Assembly: GCA_038238245.1 (NCBI GenBank)
Contig: JBBRXX010000013.1
Coordinates: 1 to 64,000 of the forward strand
Source of the DNA: DASQHW01 sp038238245
GTDB lineage: Bacteria; Actinomycetota; Acidimicrobiia; IMCC26256; PALSA-610
Length of the DNA: 64,000 bases
Direction: 5' to 3'
Both the position numbers and the translations under genes were made by a program. The notes under the pieces were generated by a model, which saw nothing but the letters and a program-made list of their open reading frames with translations, did not search any database and had not been told where the DNA came from. Shown piece by piece: positions 1-8,543 of this stretch (the first letter of the stretch is position 1; every line of letters begins with the position of its first letter).

Positions 1-23
1 CCGGATCCGGCCCTGAGGCGCCA

Positions 24-242
24 TTACGGCGAGCCCATCCATGACAAACCCTCTTCCACTCCGTTGTGAGCCGGATAGGACGCCGGGTTCGCCACTAGCT
101 CCCCATCACCGAGGCGACCAACTTGCAGGTGATGGATCAACACTTCGTCCATGCTGCACTCCGTTGCAGCAAGAAGCGTTTCGTCCCCCCAGGCCCGCGA
201 CATGAGCACTCGCGACCCCAGGTGACCGACGTCACTGATCAC
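24..242 (-). CDS. Small hypothetical protein (72 aa)
   Basis: An open frame of 72 codons reads from a GTG at 242 to a stop at 24, divergent from the hydrolase that begins at 265. The product is mildly acidic, with no signal peptide, membrane segment or motif I recognise. The start is uncertain; an upstream start at 284 would overlap the neighbouring gene. It reads more like a protein than a shadow frame because its composition is balanced rather than Arg-rich, but nothing else supports it. Confidence 0.3.
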   Translation of the reverse strand: MISDVGHLGSRVLMSRAWGDETLLAATECSMDEVLIHHLQVGRLGDGELVANPASYPAHNGVEEGLSWMGSP

Positions 243-264
243 GAAGGCGTCTAGCGTCGGCGTC

Positions 265-1056
265 GTGCCGGCAGTCGCCGCCAACGGGATCGACCTCTAC
301 TACGAGCGCTCGGGTGCCGGGCCGCGTTTGCTGTTCCTCAACGGGTCGGGTTCGACGCTCGCGACGAGCGCCCTGCTGATCAAGCCGTTCGCCGAGCGCT
401 TCGACGTCGCCGCGCACGACCAGCGCGGGCTCGGCCGCACGTCGACCCCGCCCGGGCCGTACACGATGGCCGACTACGCCGCAGACGCGGCCGCGTTGCT
501 CGATCACCTCGCCTGGGATCGTTGCCGCGTCTTCGGCGTCAGCTTCGGCGGCATGGTCGCCCAGGAGCTCGCGGTGACCGCGCCCGAGCGGGTCGAACGG
601 CTCGCGCTGTGCTGCACCTCGCCGGGTGGGGCCGGTGGTGCGTCGTATCCGTTGCACGAGCTCGAGACCCTGCCCGAAGCCGAACGTGCCGCGCGCGCCG
701 TCCAGCTGCTGGACACCCGCTTCGACCCAAAGTGGCTCGCGGAGCATGCCGGCGACCGTGGTCTCGTCGAGATGATGGCGGCGCGAAGAAGCGGTTCCAA
801 GACGAAGGACCAACGCCGCGGTGAGTCGGAGCAGCTCCAGGCGCGCGCCGGGCATGACGTCTGCGATCGCCTCGACCGCATCACCTGCCCGACGCTGGTC
901 GCGTCCGGTCGCTACGACGGCATCGCACCGGTGCCGAATGGCGAGTTCATCGCTGCCCACGTCCCGCTTAGCGAGCTGCGCGTCTACGAAGGCGGCCACG
1001 CCTTCTTCGCCCAGGACGCGAAGGCGCTCCCGGAGATCCTCGACTTCTTGAGGTGA
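265..1056 (+). CDS. Alpha/beta-fold hydrolase
   Basis: A 263-residue cytoplasmic alpha/beta hydrolase with a GTG start. The nucleophile elbow GVSFGGM lies near residue 93, an oxyanion-side strand LLFLNGSGS near residue 25, and a C-terminal GGHAFF supplies the likely catalytic histidine near residue 246; the acid is probably Asp in SGRYDGIAP. The family covers esterases, lactonases and haloperoxidase-like enzymes; the substrate cannot be read from the sequence. It lies 85 bp upstream of the ferritin-like gene on the same strand and could be co-transcribed with it. Confidence 0.88.
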   Translation: MPAVAANGIDLYYERSGAGPRLLFLNGSGSTLATSALLIKPFAERFDVAAHDQRGLGRTSTPPGPYTMADYAADAAALLDHLAWDRCRVFGVSFGGMVAQELAVTAPERVERLALCCTSPGGAGGASYPLHELETLPEAERAARAVQLLDTRFDPKWLAEHAGDRGLVEMMAARRSGSKTKDQRRGESEQLQARAGHDVCDRLDRITCPTLVASGRYDGIAPVPNGEFIAAHVPLSELRVYEGGHAFFAQDAKALPEILDFLR

Positions 1057-1141
1057 TCCACTCCGGCCCTCGTGCCGAATGTCCTGCGTGCCGGAGCTCC
1101 GCCGATCGACACCTGCGCGCGACCGCGCGAGCATGCCCGCC

Positions 1142-2269
1142 ATGCGGGAAATACGAGCTCACGACGACCTCGAGGCGATCCTGGCGCAGGTGAACACCGA
1201 CGAGGACGCGATCAGCCACGGTGTGGGCTCCGCGTTCGACGCGACGTTCACGTGGGACTACGCGAAGGGCGCGCGGCCTGCCCTCGACAAGCTCTACGAG
1301 AAGGCCAAGGTCTCGCAGTGGAACGGCTCCAAGGATCTCGACTGGTCGATCGACGTCGATCCCGAGCGCACGGCCGTCGAGCTCTCGCAGAACGACCGGC
1401 GCATGCAATACGTACGCACCCTGGTCGACGAGCCGGGGTCACCGGTCGCGAAGTGGGGTGAGAAGGAGCTCGTGCAGTACGCGATGGAGAACCTCGCGCA
1501 CCGCACGAGCCAGTTCCTCCACGGCGAGCAGGGGGCGTTGCTCTGCACGGCGCGCATCGTCGAGACGGTGCCGTGGATCGACGCCAAGTACTACGCGTCG
1601 ACGCAGGTGATGGACGAGGCGCGTCACGTCGAGGTGTTCGGCCGCTATCTCGACGAGAAGATGGCGACGCGCTACCCGATCAACGTGCATCTCGGGGCGC
1701 TCATCGACGACGTGCTCGCCGACTCGCGTTGGGACATCACGTACCTCGGCATGCAGATCATGATCGAAGGGCTGGCGCTCGCCGCGTTCGGTGCGATGTA
1801 CCAGACGACGACCGAACCGCTGCTCCGTCAGCTCATTCGGTACGTGATGAGCGACGAGGCGCGTCACGTCGCGTTCGGGGTGTTGTCGTTGCAGGAGGCC
1901 TACGCCTGCATCTCCGGCGGTGAGCTGCGCGAGCGGCAGGAGTTCGTGTACGAAGCTGCATTGCGGATGCGCGACCGGTTCCTGCACCAAGAGGTGTGGG
2001 AGCGGCTCGGCGTGTCGGCCCGGGCGATGATGCCGTACTTCATCCGCCAGAACAGCGAGGAGGAGATCCTCTTCCAGCGGATGCTGTTCGCCAAGATCGT
2101 GCCGAACTGCAAGAAGCTCGGCTTGCTCGACGGCCGCGACGGCTGGCTGCGCGAGCGGTTCACCGAGATGGGCGTGATCGAGTACGAGGACTACGTCGAC
2201 ACGAGTGTGGAGTACGGCGAGCTCAACGCGATTGAACGCGACCGCGAAGCCGCGGCCGTCGCGCAATGA
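1142..2269 (+). CDS. Ferritin-like diiron oxidase/oxygenase family protein
   Basis: A 375-residue soluble protein with the ligand pattern of a ferritin-like four-helix diiron centre: Glu in HGEQG (about residue 129), a first DEARH at 158-162, Glu in MIEGL (about 209), and a second DEARH at 238-242. The doubled DEARH suits a two-iron oxidase or N-oxygenase related to ribonucleotide reductase R2-like proteins, but the substrate is unknown. I chose ATG 1142 because conserved-looking sequence starts there; ATG 1133 and a start at 1079 are alternatives, none with a strong ribosome binding site. It overlaps the next gene by ATGA, so it is translationally coupled to the SDR and phosphotransferase. 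Confidence 0.85.
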   Translation: MREIRAHDDLEAILAQVNTDEDAISHGVGSAFDATFTWDYAKGARPALDKLYEKAKVSQWNGSKDLDWSIDVDPERTAVELSQNDRRMQYVRTLVDEPGSPVAKWGEKELVQYAMENLAHRTSQFLHGEQGALLCTARIVETVPWIDAKYYASTQVMDEARHVEVFGRYLDEKMATRYPINVHLGALIDDVLADSRWDITYLGMQIMIEGLALAAFGAMYQTTTEPLLRQLIRYVMSDEARHVAFGVLSLQEAYACISGGELRERQEFVYEAALRMRDRFLHQEVWERLGVSARAMMPYFIRQNSEEEILFQRMLFAKIVPNCKKLGLLDGRDGWLRERFTEMGVIEYEDYVDTSVEYGELNAIERDREAAAVAQ

Positions 2270-3045
2270 ACCTGAGCGGTGCCCGGGTCGTCGTGACCGG
2301 CGCATCGCGTGGGATCGGCGCCGCGCTGGCAACGGAGTGCGCGAAGCGCGGCTCCCGGGTTGCGCTCGTCGCCCGCTCCCAGGATCCGCTCGACAAGCTC
2401 GCCGCGGACCTGGGCGGCGATGCGTACGCCGCCGACCTCGCCGATGCCTCGATGATTACGCCCCTCGTCTCGCGCATCGAAGCCGACGGCCCGGTCGACG
2501 TCCTCGTCAACAATGCCGGCCTCGACCTGACCGGCGCGCTGACCGAGCTGCCGGCCGACGAGATCGAGCAGCTCATCAAGGTGAACCTGCTCGCACCGAT
2601 TCTGTTGTGCCGAGCCATCCTTCCCGGCATGCAGACACGCGGGGGCGGCCACATCGTGAACGTCTCGTCGCTCGCGGGCACGAACGCGCTGCCGGGTGTG
2701 CTGCCGTACTCGAGCTCGAAAGCGGGGCTGAGTCATTTCACGGCCGGGTTGCGGGCCGAACTGAAGGGCACCGACGTCACGACGACGCTCGCCGAGATCG
2801 GCCCGGTCGAGGGCTCGATGATGGACAGCCTGCGGGGGCATGCACCGACGCAGCGCGCACTCGCGCGCTTCGCCCGCCTGCGGCTGTCGGTCGATCTCGA
2901 GATGCACACTGTCGTCGACGCGCTGGTCGACGCGATCGAACGTGAGCGGCGGCACGTCCGTCTGCCGAAGCGGGACGCGCTGTTCCCGATGTTGACCGAA
3001 GCGCCCAGGCGCATGACCGAATGGCTGCTGGCAGGAGTGAGATGA
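2266..3045 (+). CDS. Short-chain dehydrogenase/reductase (SDR)
   Basis: A 259-residue classical SDR. The NAD(P)-binding GASRGIGAA lies near residue 12, NNAGLD near residue 84, and catalytic Ser-Tyr-Lys is visible as the VSSL strand followed by YSSSKAG near residue 149. Arginines after the glycine motif would fit NADP, which is inference. The start codon overlaps the stop of the diiron protein (ATGA), and its own stop overlaps the next start, giving a compact three-gene operon. A C-terminal LTEAPRRMTEWLL tail resembles SDRs acting on lipid or steroid substrates, but the substrate is unknown. Confidence 0.92.
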   Translation: MNLSGARVVVTGASRGIGAALATECAKRGSRVALVARSQDPLDKLAADLGGDAYAADLADASMITPLVSRIEADGPVDVLVNNAGLDLTGALTELPADEIEQLIKVNLLAPILLCRAILPGMQTRGGGHIVNVSSLAGTNALPGVLPYSSSKAGLSHFTAGLRAELKGTDVTTTLAEIGPVEGSMMDSLRGHAPTQRALARFARLRLSVDLEMHTVVDALVDAIERERRHVRLPKRDALFPMLTEAPRRMTEWLLAGVR

Positions 3046-4088
3046 CCATCCCCAAGAAGCTCGACGACCTCACGCCCGAATGGTTGAGCGACGCGCTCGG
3101 CCGGCGCATCGAGACGGTGCGCGGTGAGCCCATCGGGGTCGGCATCGGCCTCGTCGGCACGCTGTTCCGGCTGACGCTCACCGGCGACGCCGACCCGAGG
3201 ACCATGATCGCCAAGCTGGCGGCGCCTACCGACGAGGGCCGCTTCGTCGCGACGATCCTCAACATGTACGGCCGCGAGGTCGGCTTCTACACGCAGCTCT
3301 CGGCACGTACGCCGATCGCGCATCCGCAGTGCTACTACGCCGCGCACGACGAGACGACCCAGGACACGGTGCTGCTGCTCGAGGACGTGTCGTTGCGCGG
3401 GACCATGCAGGATCAGCTCGCGGGCTGCGCGGTGGACGCGACCCGGCCCGCGCTACACACGCTGGCCAAGCTGCATGCCGCGTTCTGGGACGACCCGACC
3501 CTCGCGGACTGCGCGTTCCTGTTGCGCCTGTGCGACGACCCGTATCCCGGTGCGGTCGCGTTCGCGTACGAGACGGCGTGGCCCCGCGTCCAGGAGTTCT
3601 TCCCCGACCAGATGACCGACCAGGTCGTCGAGTTCGGCAATGCCTTTGCGGCGCGCGTCGCGCCGCTGTTCGCGAAGTTGTGCGACGGGCCACACGTGCT
3701 GTCGCACGCCGACTGGCGGCTCGACAACCTGTTCCTGACGCCCGATGACGAGGTGATCGCGGTCGACTGGCAGCTCATCGACCGCAGTTGCGCACCCCGC
3801 GACGTCGCGTACTTCGTGAGCCAGAGCGTGAAGGTCAAGGAGCCGGAGGACCAGCAGCGCCTGTTCTCCACGTATCTCGAGGAGCTCGCGAGCTTCGGTG
3901 TGCATCCCGACCGCGAGTGGGCGTGGGAGATGTACCGCTACGCCACGATGTTCGGGTTCGTGTACCCGGTTGTCGCGGCGGGGGCATTGAGCATCGAAGA
4001 CCCGCGTCACATGGAGCTCACCGGCCGCATGATCGAGCGCTCGATCGCCGCGATCGAGACGCTCGACGCCTTCGACCTCCCGCTCTGA
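3042..4088 (+). CDS. Aminoglycoside phosphotransferase/ecdysteroid-kinase-like protein
   Basis: A 348-residue kinase-fold phosphotransferase. The catalytic loop LSHADWRLDNLFL (near residue 220) carries the HxDxxxxN pattern, and VIAVDWQLID just after it supplies the metal-binding Asp. In this superfamily such enzymes phosphorylate small molecules rather than proteins. Start ATG 3042 is favoured by a GCAGGAG ribosome binding site 6 bases upstream and by the ATGA overlap with the SDR. Actinobacteria often have such kinases beside acyl-CoA or SDR genes, so a catabolic role is more likely than antibiotic resistance; this is inference. Confidence 0.88.
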   Translation: MTIPKKLDDLTPEWLSDALGRRIETVRGEPIGVGIGLVGTLFRLTLTGDADPRTMIAKLAAPTDEGRFVATILNMYGREVGFYTQLSARTPIAHPQCYYAAHDETTQDTVLLLEDVSLRGTMQDQLAGCAVDATRPALHTLAKLHAAFWDDPTLADCAFLLRLCDDPYPGAVAFAYETAWPRVQEFFPDQMTDQVVEFGNAFAARVAPLFAKLCDGPHVLSHADWRLDNLFLTPDDEVIAVDWQLIDRSCAPRDVAYFVSQSVKVKEPEDQQRLFSTYLEELASFGVHPDREWAWEMYRYATMFGFVYPVVAAGALSIEDPRHMELTGRMIERSIAAIETLDAFDLPL

Positions 4089-4094
4089 CCGTGC

Positions 4095-5633
4095 TCAGTT
4101 CGCGTGCACCTCGCCGATCACATGCCCGTAGGGAGGCAGCGTCAGATGCACGGTGTCGTTCTCCGCGACGTACGTTCGACCTGAGAGCAGGTCACGGATC
4201 GTGCCCGTCAGCGGCCGGCCGGGCGTTGCGGTCACGGTGCCGGTCCAGGGTCTCGGGGAGAGGTTGACGGCGACGAGGACCGCGCCGTCGGCGCTGGTGC
4301 GAAGGTAGCTGAGCACGCTGCCTGATCCGCTGGCCGCGTACCACGTCGTTGCGCCGCGCGCGAGGGCCGGATGCGTACGCCGCAGCGTCAGGAGCCGCGT
4401 GAAAACCCCCGCGTCTTCGGGGTGCGGTGGACTCGACCAATGGATCCAGAGCCGGTCGAAGTAGATGTTCGTCGGTGTCGTGTCGCCGATCTCTTGACCG
4501 TTGAAGATGAACGGGATGCCGTCGAGGGTGAAGTTCACCGCCATCGCGGCGAGCATCCCGTCGTTGCCGCCCGCGAGCGCCGCCGCTCTTGGCTGCTGAT
4601 CATGGTTGTCGACGCCTCGGTACACGGCGACGCCGGGCGGCGCAGCCTTGGCGAGCCCGTCCGGGAAGCGCCAGGCCTGCCGCAACGCGCCCGCCGATGC
4701 AGTGCGGTTGTCCATGTTGCGCAGCGCCCGCATGTAGGCGAAGCCGTAGATCGCGTCGAACGCGTAGATGTGGTCATACCTCACGCCAGGGAGCGATCCC
4801 GGGCCGGAGTACGTCCCGGCGTACTCGCCCAGCCGGTCCGCGACCTCGGCAATCATCAGCCAGCTGGGTTTCACCTTCTTCAGCTCATTGTTGAGTGTCG
4901 CCCAGAACGACACCGGAATGAATCCCGCGAGATCGGCGCGCACGCCGTCGAACCCCACCGACGTCGCCCAGAACTTCATCATGTCGATCATGTAAGAACG
5001 CACGGCAGGATTGCGGTAGTCGAGCTCGGCAAAGCCGAACCGATTCTTCACGAGGCCGCCGTCGCGACCGCGCACGTAGAAATCGGGATGTTGCGAGACC
5101 AGCACGCTGTCCGGCGAGGTGCTGTGGAGCACGCAGTCCATGATGACTTGCAGTCCGAGCCGATGCGCACGTTCGATGTAGCGCTTCAACGCGGCGAGAC
5201 TCTGCTGCCGCACCTGTGCGCCGGAGCGTCGCACTCCGGCGTAGCCCGGGTCGACCGCGTAGTAGTCCTCGACGCTGTACGGCGTTCGGCGCGGTGCCTC
5301 GGACCCGAAGGCCTGTACCGAGGAGAGTTGGATCGCAGTCACACCCATCGCGGCGATCGCCTCCAGATGAGTGGCCGCGTTCGCGAACACGTCGTATGAG
5401 CTCTGGCCGTTCTGCACGTTCCGTGAGTAGTAGTTGAGCCACACCTGATACACGACGAGCCGTGAGGTGTCGAGCCGATACCGGGCCGGGAAGCTCGTCG
5501 CTGCCGGTGGCGCGGTGTCCGGCCCCCGTGACGACGGCCCGCCCGAGCTGCACGCCGACGCGCAGACCATGGCAACGACGAGCAAAGCCGCGCGCGCGGA
5601 AGCGCTTCGGCGTCGGCGGGGCCCGTCGTTCAC
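4095..5633 (-). CDS. Secreted alpha-amylase family (GH13) lipoprotein
   Basis: A 512-residue lipoprotein of glycoside hydrolase family 13. The N-terminus has an Arg-rich stretch, a hydrophobic segment and a lipobox ending SAC at about residue 28, then a Ser/Pro linker, so the enzyme should be anchored outside the membrane. The (beta/alpha)8 barrel shows the catalytic triad: nucleophile Asp234 in FDGVRADLAG, acid/base Glu263 in MIAEVADR, and Asp345 in GVDNHDQQ. A C-terminal beta domain follows (NLSPRPWTG). Start GTG 5633 is preceded by GGAGG; a longer frame upstream adds only Arg/Ser-rich sequence. The target is an alpha-glucan or malto-oligosaccharide, exact specificity unknown. It ends 6 bp from the convergent phosphotransferase. 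Confidence 0.9.
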   Translation of the reverse strand: MNDGPRRRRSASARAALLVVAMVCASACSSGGPSSRGPDTAPPAATSFPARYRLDTSRLVVYQVWLNYYSRNVQNGQSSYDVFANAATHLEAIAAMGVTAIQLSSVQAFGSEAPRRTPYSVEDYYAVDPGYAGVRRSGAQVRQQSLAALKRYIERAHRLGLQVIMDCVLHSTSPDSVLVSQHPDFYVRGRDGGLVKNRFGFAELDYRNPAVRSYMIDMMKFWATSVGFDGVRADLAGFIPVSFWATLNNELKKVKPSWLMIAEVADRLGEYAGTYSGPGSLPGVRYDHIYAFDAIYGFAYMRALRNMDNRTASAGALRQAWRFPDGLAKAAPPGVAVYRGVDNHDQQPRAAALAGGNDGMLAAMAVNFTLDGIPFIFNGQEIGDTTPTNIYFDRLWIHWSSPPHPEDAGVFTRLLTLRRTHPALARGATTWYAASGSGSVLSYLRTSADGAVLVAVNLSPRPWTGTVTATPGRPLTGTIRDLLSGRTYVAENDTVHLTLPPYGHVIGEVHAN

Positions 5634-5884
5634 GTCCCGAATCTTGCCTCCACTGCGGCATTCGTCCCGTCGCCTCGTCGACGGCGTTGAGCGCTCCCCG
5701 TGGCCGCTCGCAAACTTGAGCCCCAACCCACGGGAATCTGACGTTCAGCCGGCGCCGCGTCGCGGTAGGTCTGTGGGTGACCTATTCTAGAAATCACTCG
5801 CCATGGTGGCGACGGTGTGCGCCTCCCAGGACCCCGGTCGGAGCACGGACGATTGCACCACCGGTGCGGACCAGGGAGGGCTCA

Positions 5885-6850
5885 ATGACCACACTGATCG
5901 ACAGGACCGCGCACGTCGCCGCGCGCCCGCCAGCACCGGACCCAACGCCAACTCCGAGCCCGAGCCGCGCCGGCCTCTACATCGGTCGCATCGTCACGGG
6001 ACTGCTCGTGATCGGGCCCGCCGTCGCGCTCGCGGTCGCGGTGCCGTTGCTCTGGGGACGCGCGGTCACATTGCGCGACATCATCCTCGCCGGCGCGTTC
6101 TACATCGTCTCGACCCTCGGTGTCACCGTCGGCTATCACCGCCTGTTCACCCATCGCAGCTTCCGCGCGCCGCGCTGGCTGAGAATCGTGCTCGCCTCCG
6201 CGGGCTCGCTCGCGATCGAAGGGTCGGTCGTCGGCTGGGTCGCGGCACACCGCAAGCACCACGTGTTCAGCGACAAGCCCGGCGATCCGCATTCGCCGCA
6301 CGACTACGGCACCGGCGCGGCGGGCCAGCTCCGGGGCTTCGCGCACGCGCACGTCGGCTGGCTGTTCAAGGGTGACGCGACGGCGGCCGAGCGTTACGCG
6401 CCCGATTTGCTGCGCGACAACGACACGAAGATCATCAGCCGCCTGTTCCCGCTGTTCGCGGTGGTCTCGCTCGCGGCACCGTTCTTCTTGGGCTGGACGC
6501 TCTCGGGTGCCCTCAGCGGCGCGTTCACGGCGTTGCTGTGGGCGGGACTCGCTCGCATGATGTTGCTGCACCACGTGACGTGGAGCGTGAACTCGATCTG
6601 CCACATGTTCGGTCAGCAACCGGCGACGCAGAAGGACGAGAGCCGCAACTTCGCGCCCCTCGCGCTCCTGTCGTTCGGTGAGTCGTGGCACAACTTCCAT
6701 CACGCGCACCCGTCGTCGGCACGTCACGGCGCGCTGCCGCATCAGATCGATCTGTCGGCCGGCGTGATCCGGCTGTTCGAGCGCGCAGGTTGGGCGACGA
6801 ACGTGAAGTGGCCGACCCCCGCGCAGCTCGCACTCTGCCGGTCGACGTAA
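5885..6850 (+). CDS. Acyl-CoA desaturase (delta-9 type fatty acid desaturase)
   Basis: A 321-residue membrane-bound diiron desaturase. The three histidine boxes are present: HRLFTH (residues 86-91), HRKHH (122-126) and HNFHH (about residue 281), with hydrophobic segments between them. The family inserts a cis double bond into acyl chains of acyl-CoA or phospholipid. ATG 5885 is chosen because GGGAGGG precedes it at the right distance; upstream in-frame sequence is not protein-like. A four-base gap links it to the next gene and an ATGA overlap links that to a third. The 250 bp upstream is shared with the divergent GH13 gene and must hold both promoters. Confidence 0.93.
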   Translation: MTTLIDRTAHVAARPPAPDPTPTPSPSRAGLYIGRIVTGLLVIGPAVALAVAVPLLWGRAVTLRDIILAGAFYIVSTLGVTVGYHRLFTHRSFRAPRWLRIVLASAGSLAIEGSVVGWVAAHRKHHVFSDKPGDPHSPHDYGTGAAGQLRGFAHAHVGWLFKGDATAAERYAPDLLRDNDTKIISRLFPLFAVVSLAAPFFLGWTLSGALSGAFTALLWAGLARMMLLHHVTWSVNSICHMFGQQPATQKDESRNFAPLALLSFGESWHNFHHAHPSSARHGALPHQIDLSAGVIRLFERAGWATNVKWPTPAQLALCRST

Positions 6851-6854
6851 CTCG

Positions 6855-7511
6855 GTGTGCTTCGCGCCGCAGGCGGATGCACTCATCGGAGGCATCGTCA
6901 TCGTCGTCGGCGTGGACGCCTTGCGTCATGCGCGTGAACCGAAGCAGATCCCGCTCGCGGCGCTGCCGCTGCTGTTCGGAGTGCACCAGCTGAGCGAGGC
7001 GTTCGTGTGGTGGGGGCTCCAGGGGAGCGTCAGCCACGCGGTCGAACGGGTCGCGGTGTGGACGTATCTCCTGTTCGCGTTCGGCGCGCTGCCGGTGTTG
7101 ATCCCGCTTGCGGCCGGCCTCGTCGAGCCGCTGCGCGAGCGCCGGCGCATCATCGGCGTGTTCGGTGTGCTCGGTCTGGCGGTCGGCTCCGCGTTGACGA
7201 TCGCGATGTTCCGCGGCTCGATCCACGCGATGATCGACGGCCGACATATCGAGTACGGGGTCGATGCGGTCAGCTACGGCGGTCAGCTCACAGAGTTGTA
7301 TGTGCTTGCGACGTGCGGCGCACTGATCGCCTCCAGCTATCGCGACATCAGCGTGCTCGGGGTGCTGAACCTCGCGGTCGTGCCGGTGCTCATGGGGCTG
7401 ACGATCGGCGGCTTCGTCTCGCTGTGGTGCTTCTGGGCGGCGATCGTCAGCATCCTCATCGACCGCCACCTTCGCCGTACGGCGACGCGGCGGTTAGCGT
7501 TGGTCGCATGA
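6855..7511 (+). CDS. DUF6629-like integral membrane protein
   Basis: A 218-residue multi-pass membrane protein with a GTG start and the N-terminal MCFAPQADA typical, as I recall it, of the DUF6629 family. About seven hydrophobic segments cover nearly the whole length, with short Arg-rich cytoplasmic loops (LRERRR near residue 95). No catalytic motif is visible and the function is unknown. It begins 4 bp after the desaturase stop and overlaps the following SRPBCC gene, so it probably works with them in membrane lipid or solvent adaptation; that role is inference. Confidence 0.8.
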   Translation: MCFAPQADALIGGIVIVVGVDALRHAREPKQIPLAALPLLFGVHQLSEAFVWWGLQGSVSHAVERVAVWTYLLFAFGALPVLIPLAAGLVEPLRERRRIIGVFGVLGLAVGSALTIAMFRGSIHAMIDGRHIEYGVDAVSYGGQLTELYVLATCGALIASSYRDISVLGVLNLAVVPVLMGLTIGGFVSLWCFWAAIVSILIDRHLRRTATRRLALVA

Positions 7512-7972
7512 GCGATGTACAGGTGGAACGCAAGATCGCGGCCGCGCCCGAGGCGGTGTGGACGCTGGTGTCCGACGTGACGCGCATGGGGGAGTGGTCA
7601 CCCGAGACGGTCGGGTGCGCATGGGTCGGCGACCAGAAGCAGCCGGTGGTCGGCGCGCGGTTCAAGGGCCGCAACCAGAGCGGGTGGCGGAAGTGGTCGA
7701 CGGTCTGCAAGGTCGTCGAGGCCGAGCGCGGCAAGTCGTTCGTGTTCGAGGTGAAGGGCGGCCCCGTCGACGTGTCCCTGTGGGAGTACCGGTTCGAGGC
7801 CGCGGACGGCGGCACGCGCGTCACCGAGTCGTGGACCGACCGGCGTCCGAAGCTCATGGAGCTGATCAGCCGCCCGCTCATGGGCGTGAGCGACCGCGCC
7901 AGTCACAACCGCGAGACGATGCAGGCAACGCTCGAACGCCTGGCGGCGGCCGCCGAAAGCGCACACGCGTAG
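7508..7972 (+). CDS. SRPBCC (polyketide cyclase/dehydrase-like) lipid-binding protein
   Basis: A 154-residue protein of the START/SRPBCC fold. The opening QVERKIAAAPEAVWTLVSDVTRMGEWSPE is the family signature, split by VW..VSD..MGEWSP, and the C-terminal helix carries RETMQATLERLA. These proteins bind hydrophobic ligands in a deep pocket. The start overlaps the stop of the membrane protein (ATGA), making it the third gene of the desaturase operon. No catalytic residue can be assigned. Confidence 0.85.
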   Translation: MSDVQVERKIAAAPEAVWTLVSDVTRMGEWSPETVGCAWVGDQKQPVVGARFKGRNQSGWRKWSTVCKVVEAERGKSFVFEVKGGPVDVSLWEYRFEAADGGTRVTESWTDRRPKLMELISRPLMGVSDRASHNRETMQATLERLAAAAESAHA

Positions 7973-8012
7973 CGCAAGCGGACGAGCCGACCACGACGCG
8001 CGAGGTCCTACG

Positions 8013-8028
8013 ACCATCGTCCGATGGT
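8013..8028. promoter_or_regulatory. 16-bp inverted repeat, possible operator
   Basis: Two 7-base arms, ACCATCG and CGATGGT, are separated by TC. The two-base centre is too short for a good RNA hairpin, so a dimeric DNA-binding protein site is more likely than a terminator. It sits 60 bp before the start of the small secreted protein and 41 bp after the SRPBCC stop. Confidence 0.3.
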
Positions 8029-8049
8029 GACCCCGACCGCCTGAATCGC

Positions 8050-8081
8050 ACACTCCTTGGAGCCCGTCTACCAAGGAGTGT
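8050..8081 (+). promoter_or_regulatory. Perfect hairpin that sequesters the ribosome binding site of the gene at 8088
   Basis: An 11-bp perfect stem (8050-8060 with 8071-8081) encloses a 10-base loop. The 3' arm contains AAGGAG (8073-8078), which lies 9 bases before the ATG at 8088 and is the only ribosome binding site for that gene. In RNA the site would be fully paired in the closed state. This could be a thermometer, a translational switch, or, if the transcript starts inside it, a DNA operator instead. Confidence 0.55.
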
Positions 8082-8087
8082 CCCCCC

Positions 8088-8471
8088 ATGATCCGCAAGT
8101 TCGCTGCCGGCATCGCCGGTGCAACCCTCATCCTCGGTGCCTCAGCAGGCATCGCGTCCGCCAAGAGCGGCGACGTCGTCAAGCCCGGCATGTGCTCGGG
8201 CCGAAGCGACGCGAAGATCAAGGTCGGCCCGCGCGTCAACGACAACGTGACCCAGGTCGAGTTCTCCGTCGACGAGAGCCGCCCGGCACGGACGTGGACC
8301 GTCAGGATCAAGGACAACGGCGCCACGATCGTGAACCGCACGGCGCGCACCAACGCACGCGGTGAGTTCGAGGTCGAAAAGCGCGTCCCCGGCGCGCGCG
8401 GCCACCGGTTCGTCGCGACTGCTCGCAGCACGGCGACGGGCGAGACCTGCACCGCCACCGCGAGCGACTGA
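8088..8471 (+). CDS. Small secreted protein of unknown function (127 aa)
   Basis: A 127-residue exported protein. The N-terminus MIRKFAAGIAGATLILGASA is a Sec signal peptide with a likely cleavage after IASA (about residue 24). The mature part has alternating polar and hydrophobic residues (TWTVRIKDNGATIV; RFVATARSTATG) that suggest an immunoglobulin-like or other small beta fold, with two Cys (about residues 36 and 122) that could form one disulfide. No family is recognised. It is a single gene bounded by a regulated-looking leader hairpin and a 14-bp terminator palindrome. Confidence 0.75.
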   Translation: MIRKFAAGIAGATLILGASAGIASAKSGDVVKPGMCSGRSDAKIKVGPRVNDNVTQVEFSVDESRPARTWTVRIKDNGATIVNRTARTNARGEFEVEKRVPGARGHRFVATARSTATGETCTATASD

Positions 8472-8498
8472 GCAACCGAACCTCCACGCCCCCGTGGG

Positions 8499-8540
8499 GC
8501 GGCATCACCCGAGGCGCGCGAGCGTTTCGGGTGATGCCGC
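8499..8540. terminator. 14-bp perfect palindrome between convergent genes
   Basis: Arms 8499-8512 and 8527-8540 pair perfectly over 14 bp around a 14-base loop. There is no T-tract on either side. It lies between the stop of the secreted protein (8471) and the stop of the convergent SRPBCC gene (8544), so it probably ends transcription from both sides. Confidence 0.65.
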
Positions 8541-8543
8541 GCG

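Noticed and set aside
7007..7507. N-terminal extension of the SRPBCC frame over the membrane protein gene
   Set aside because: The region is coding in another frame, and ATG 7508 with an ATGA overlap is the natural start.
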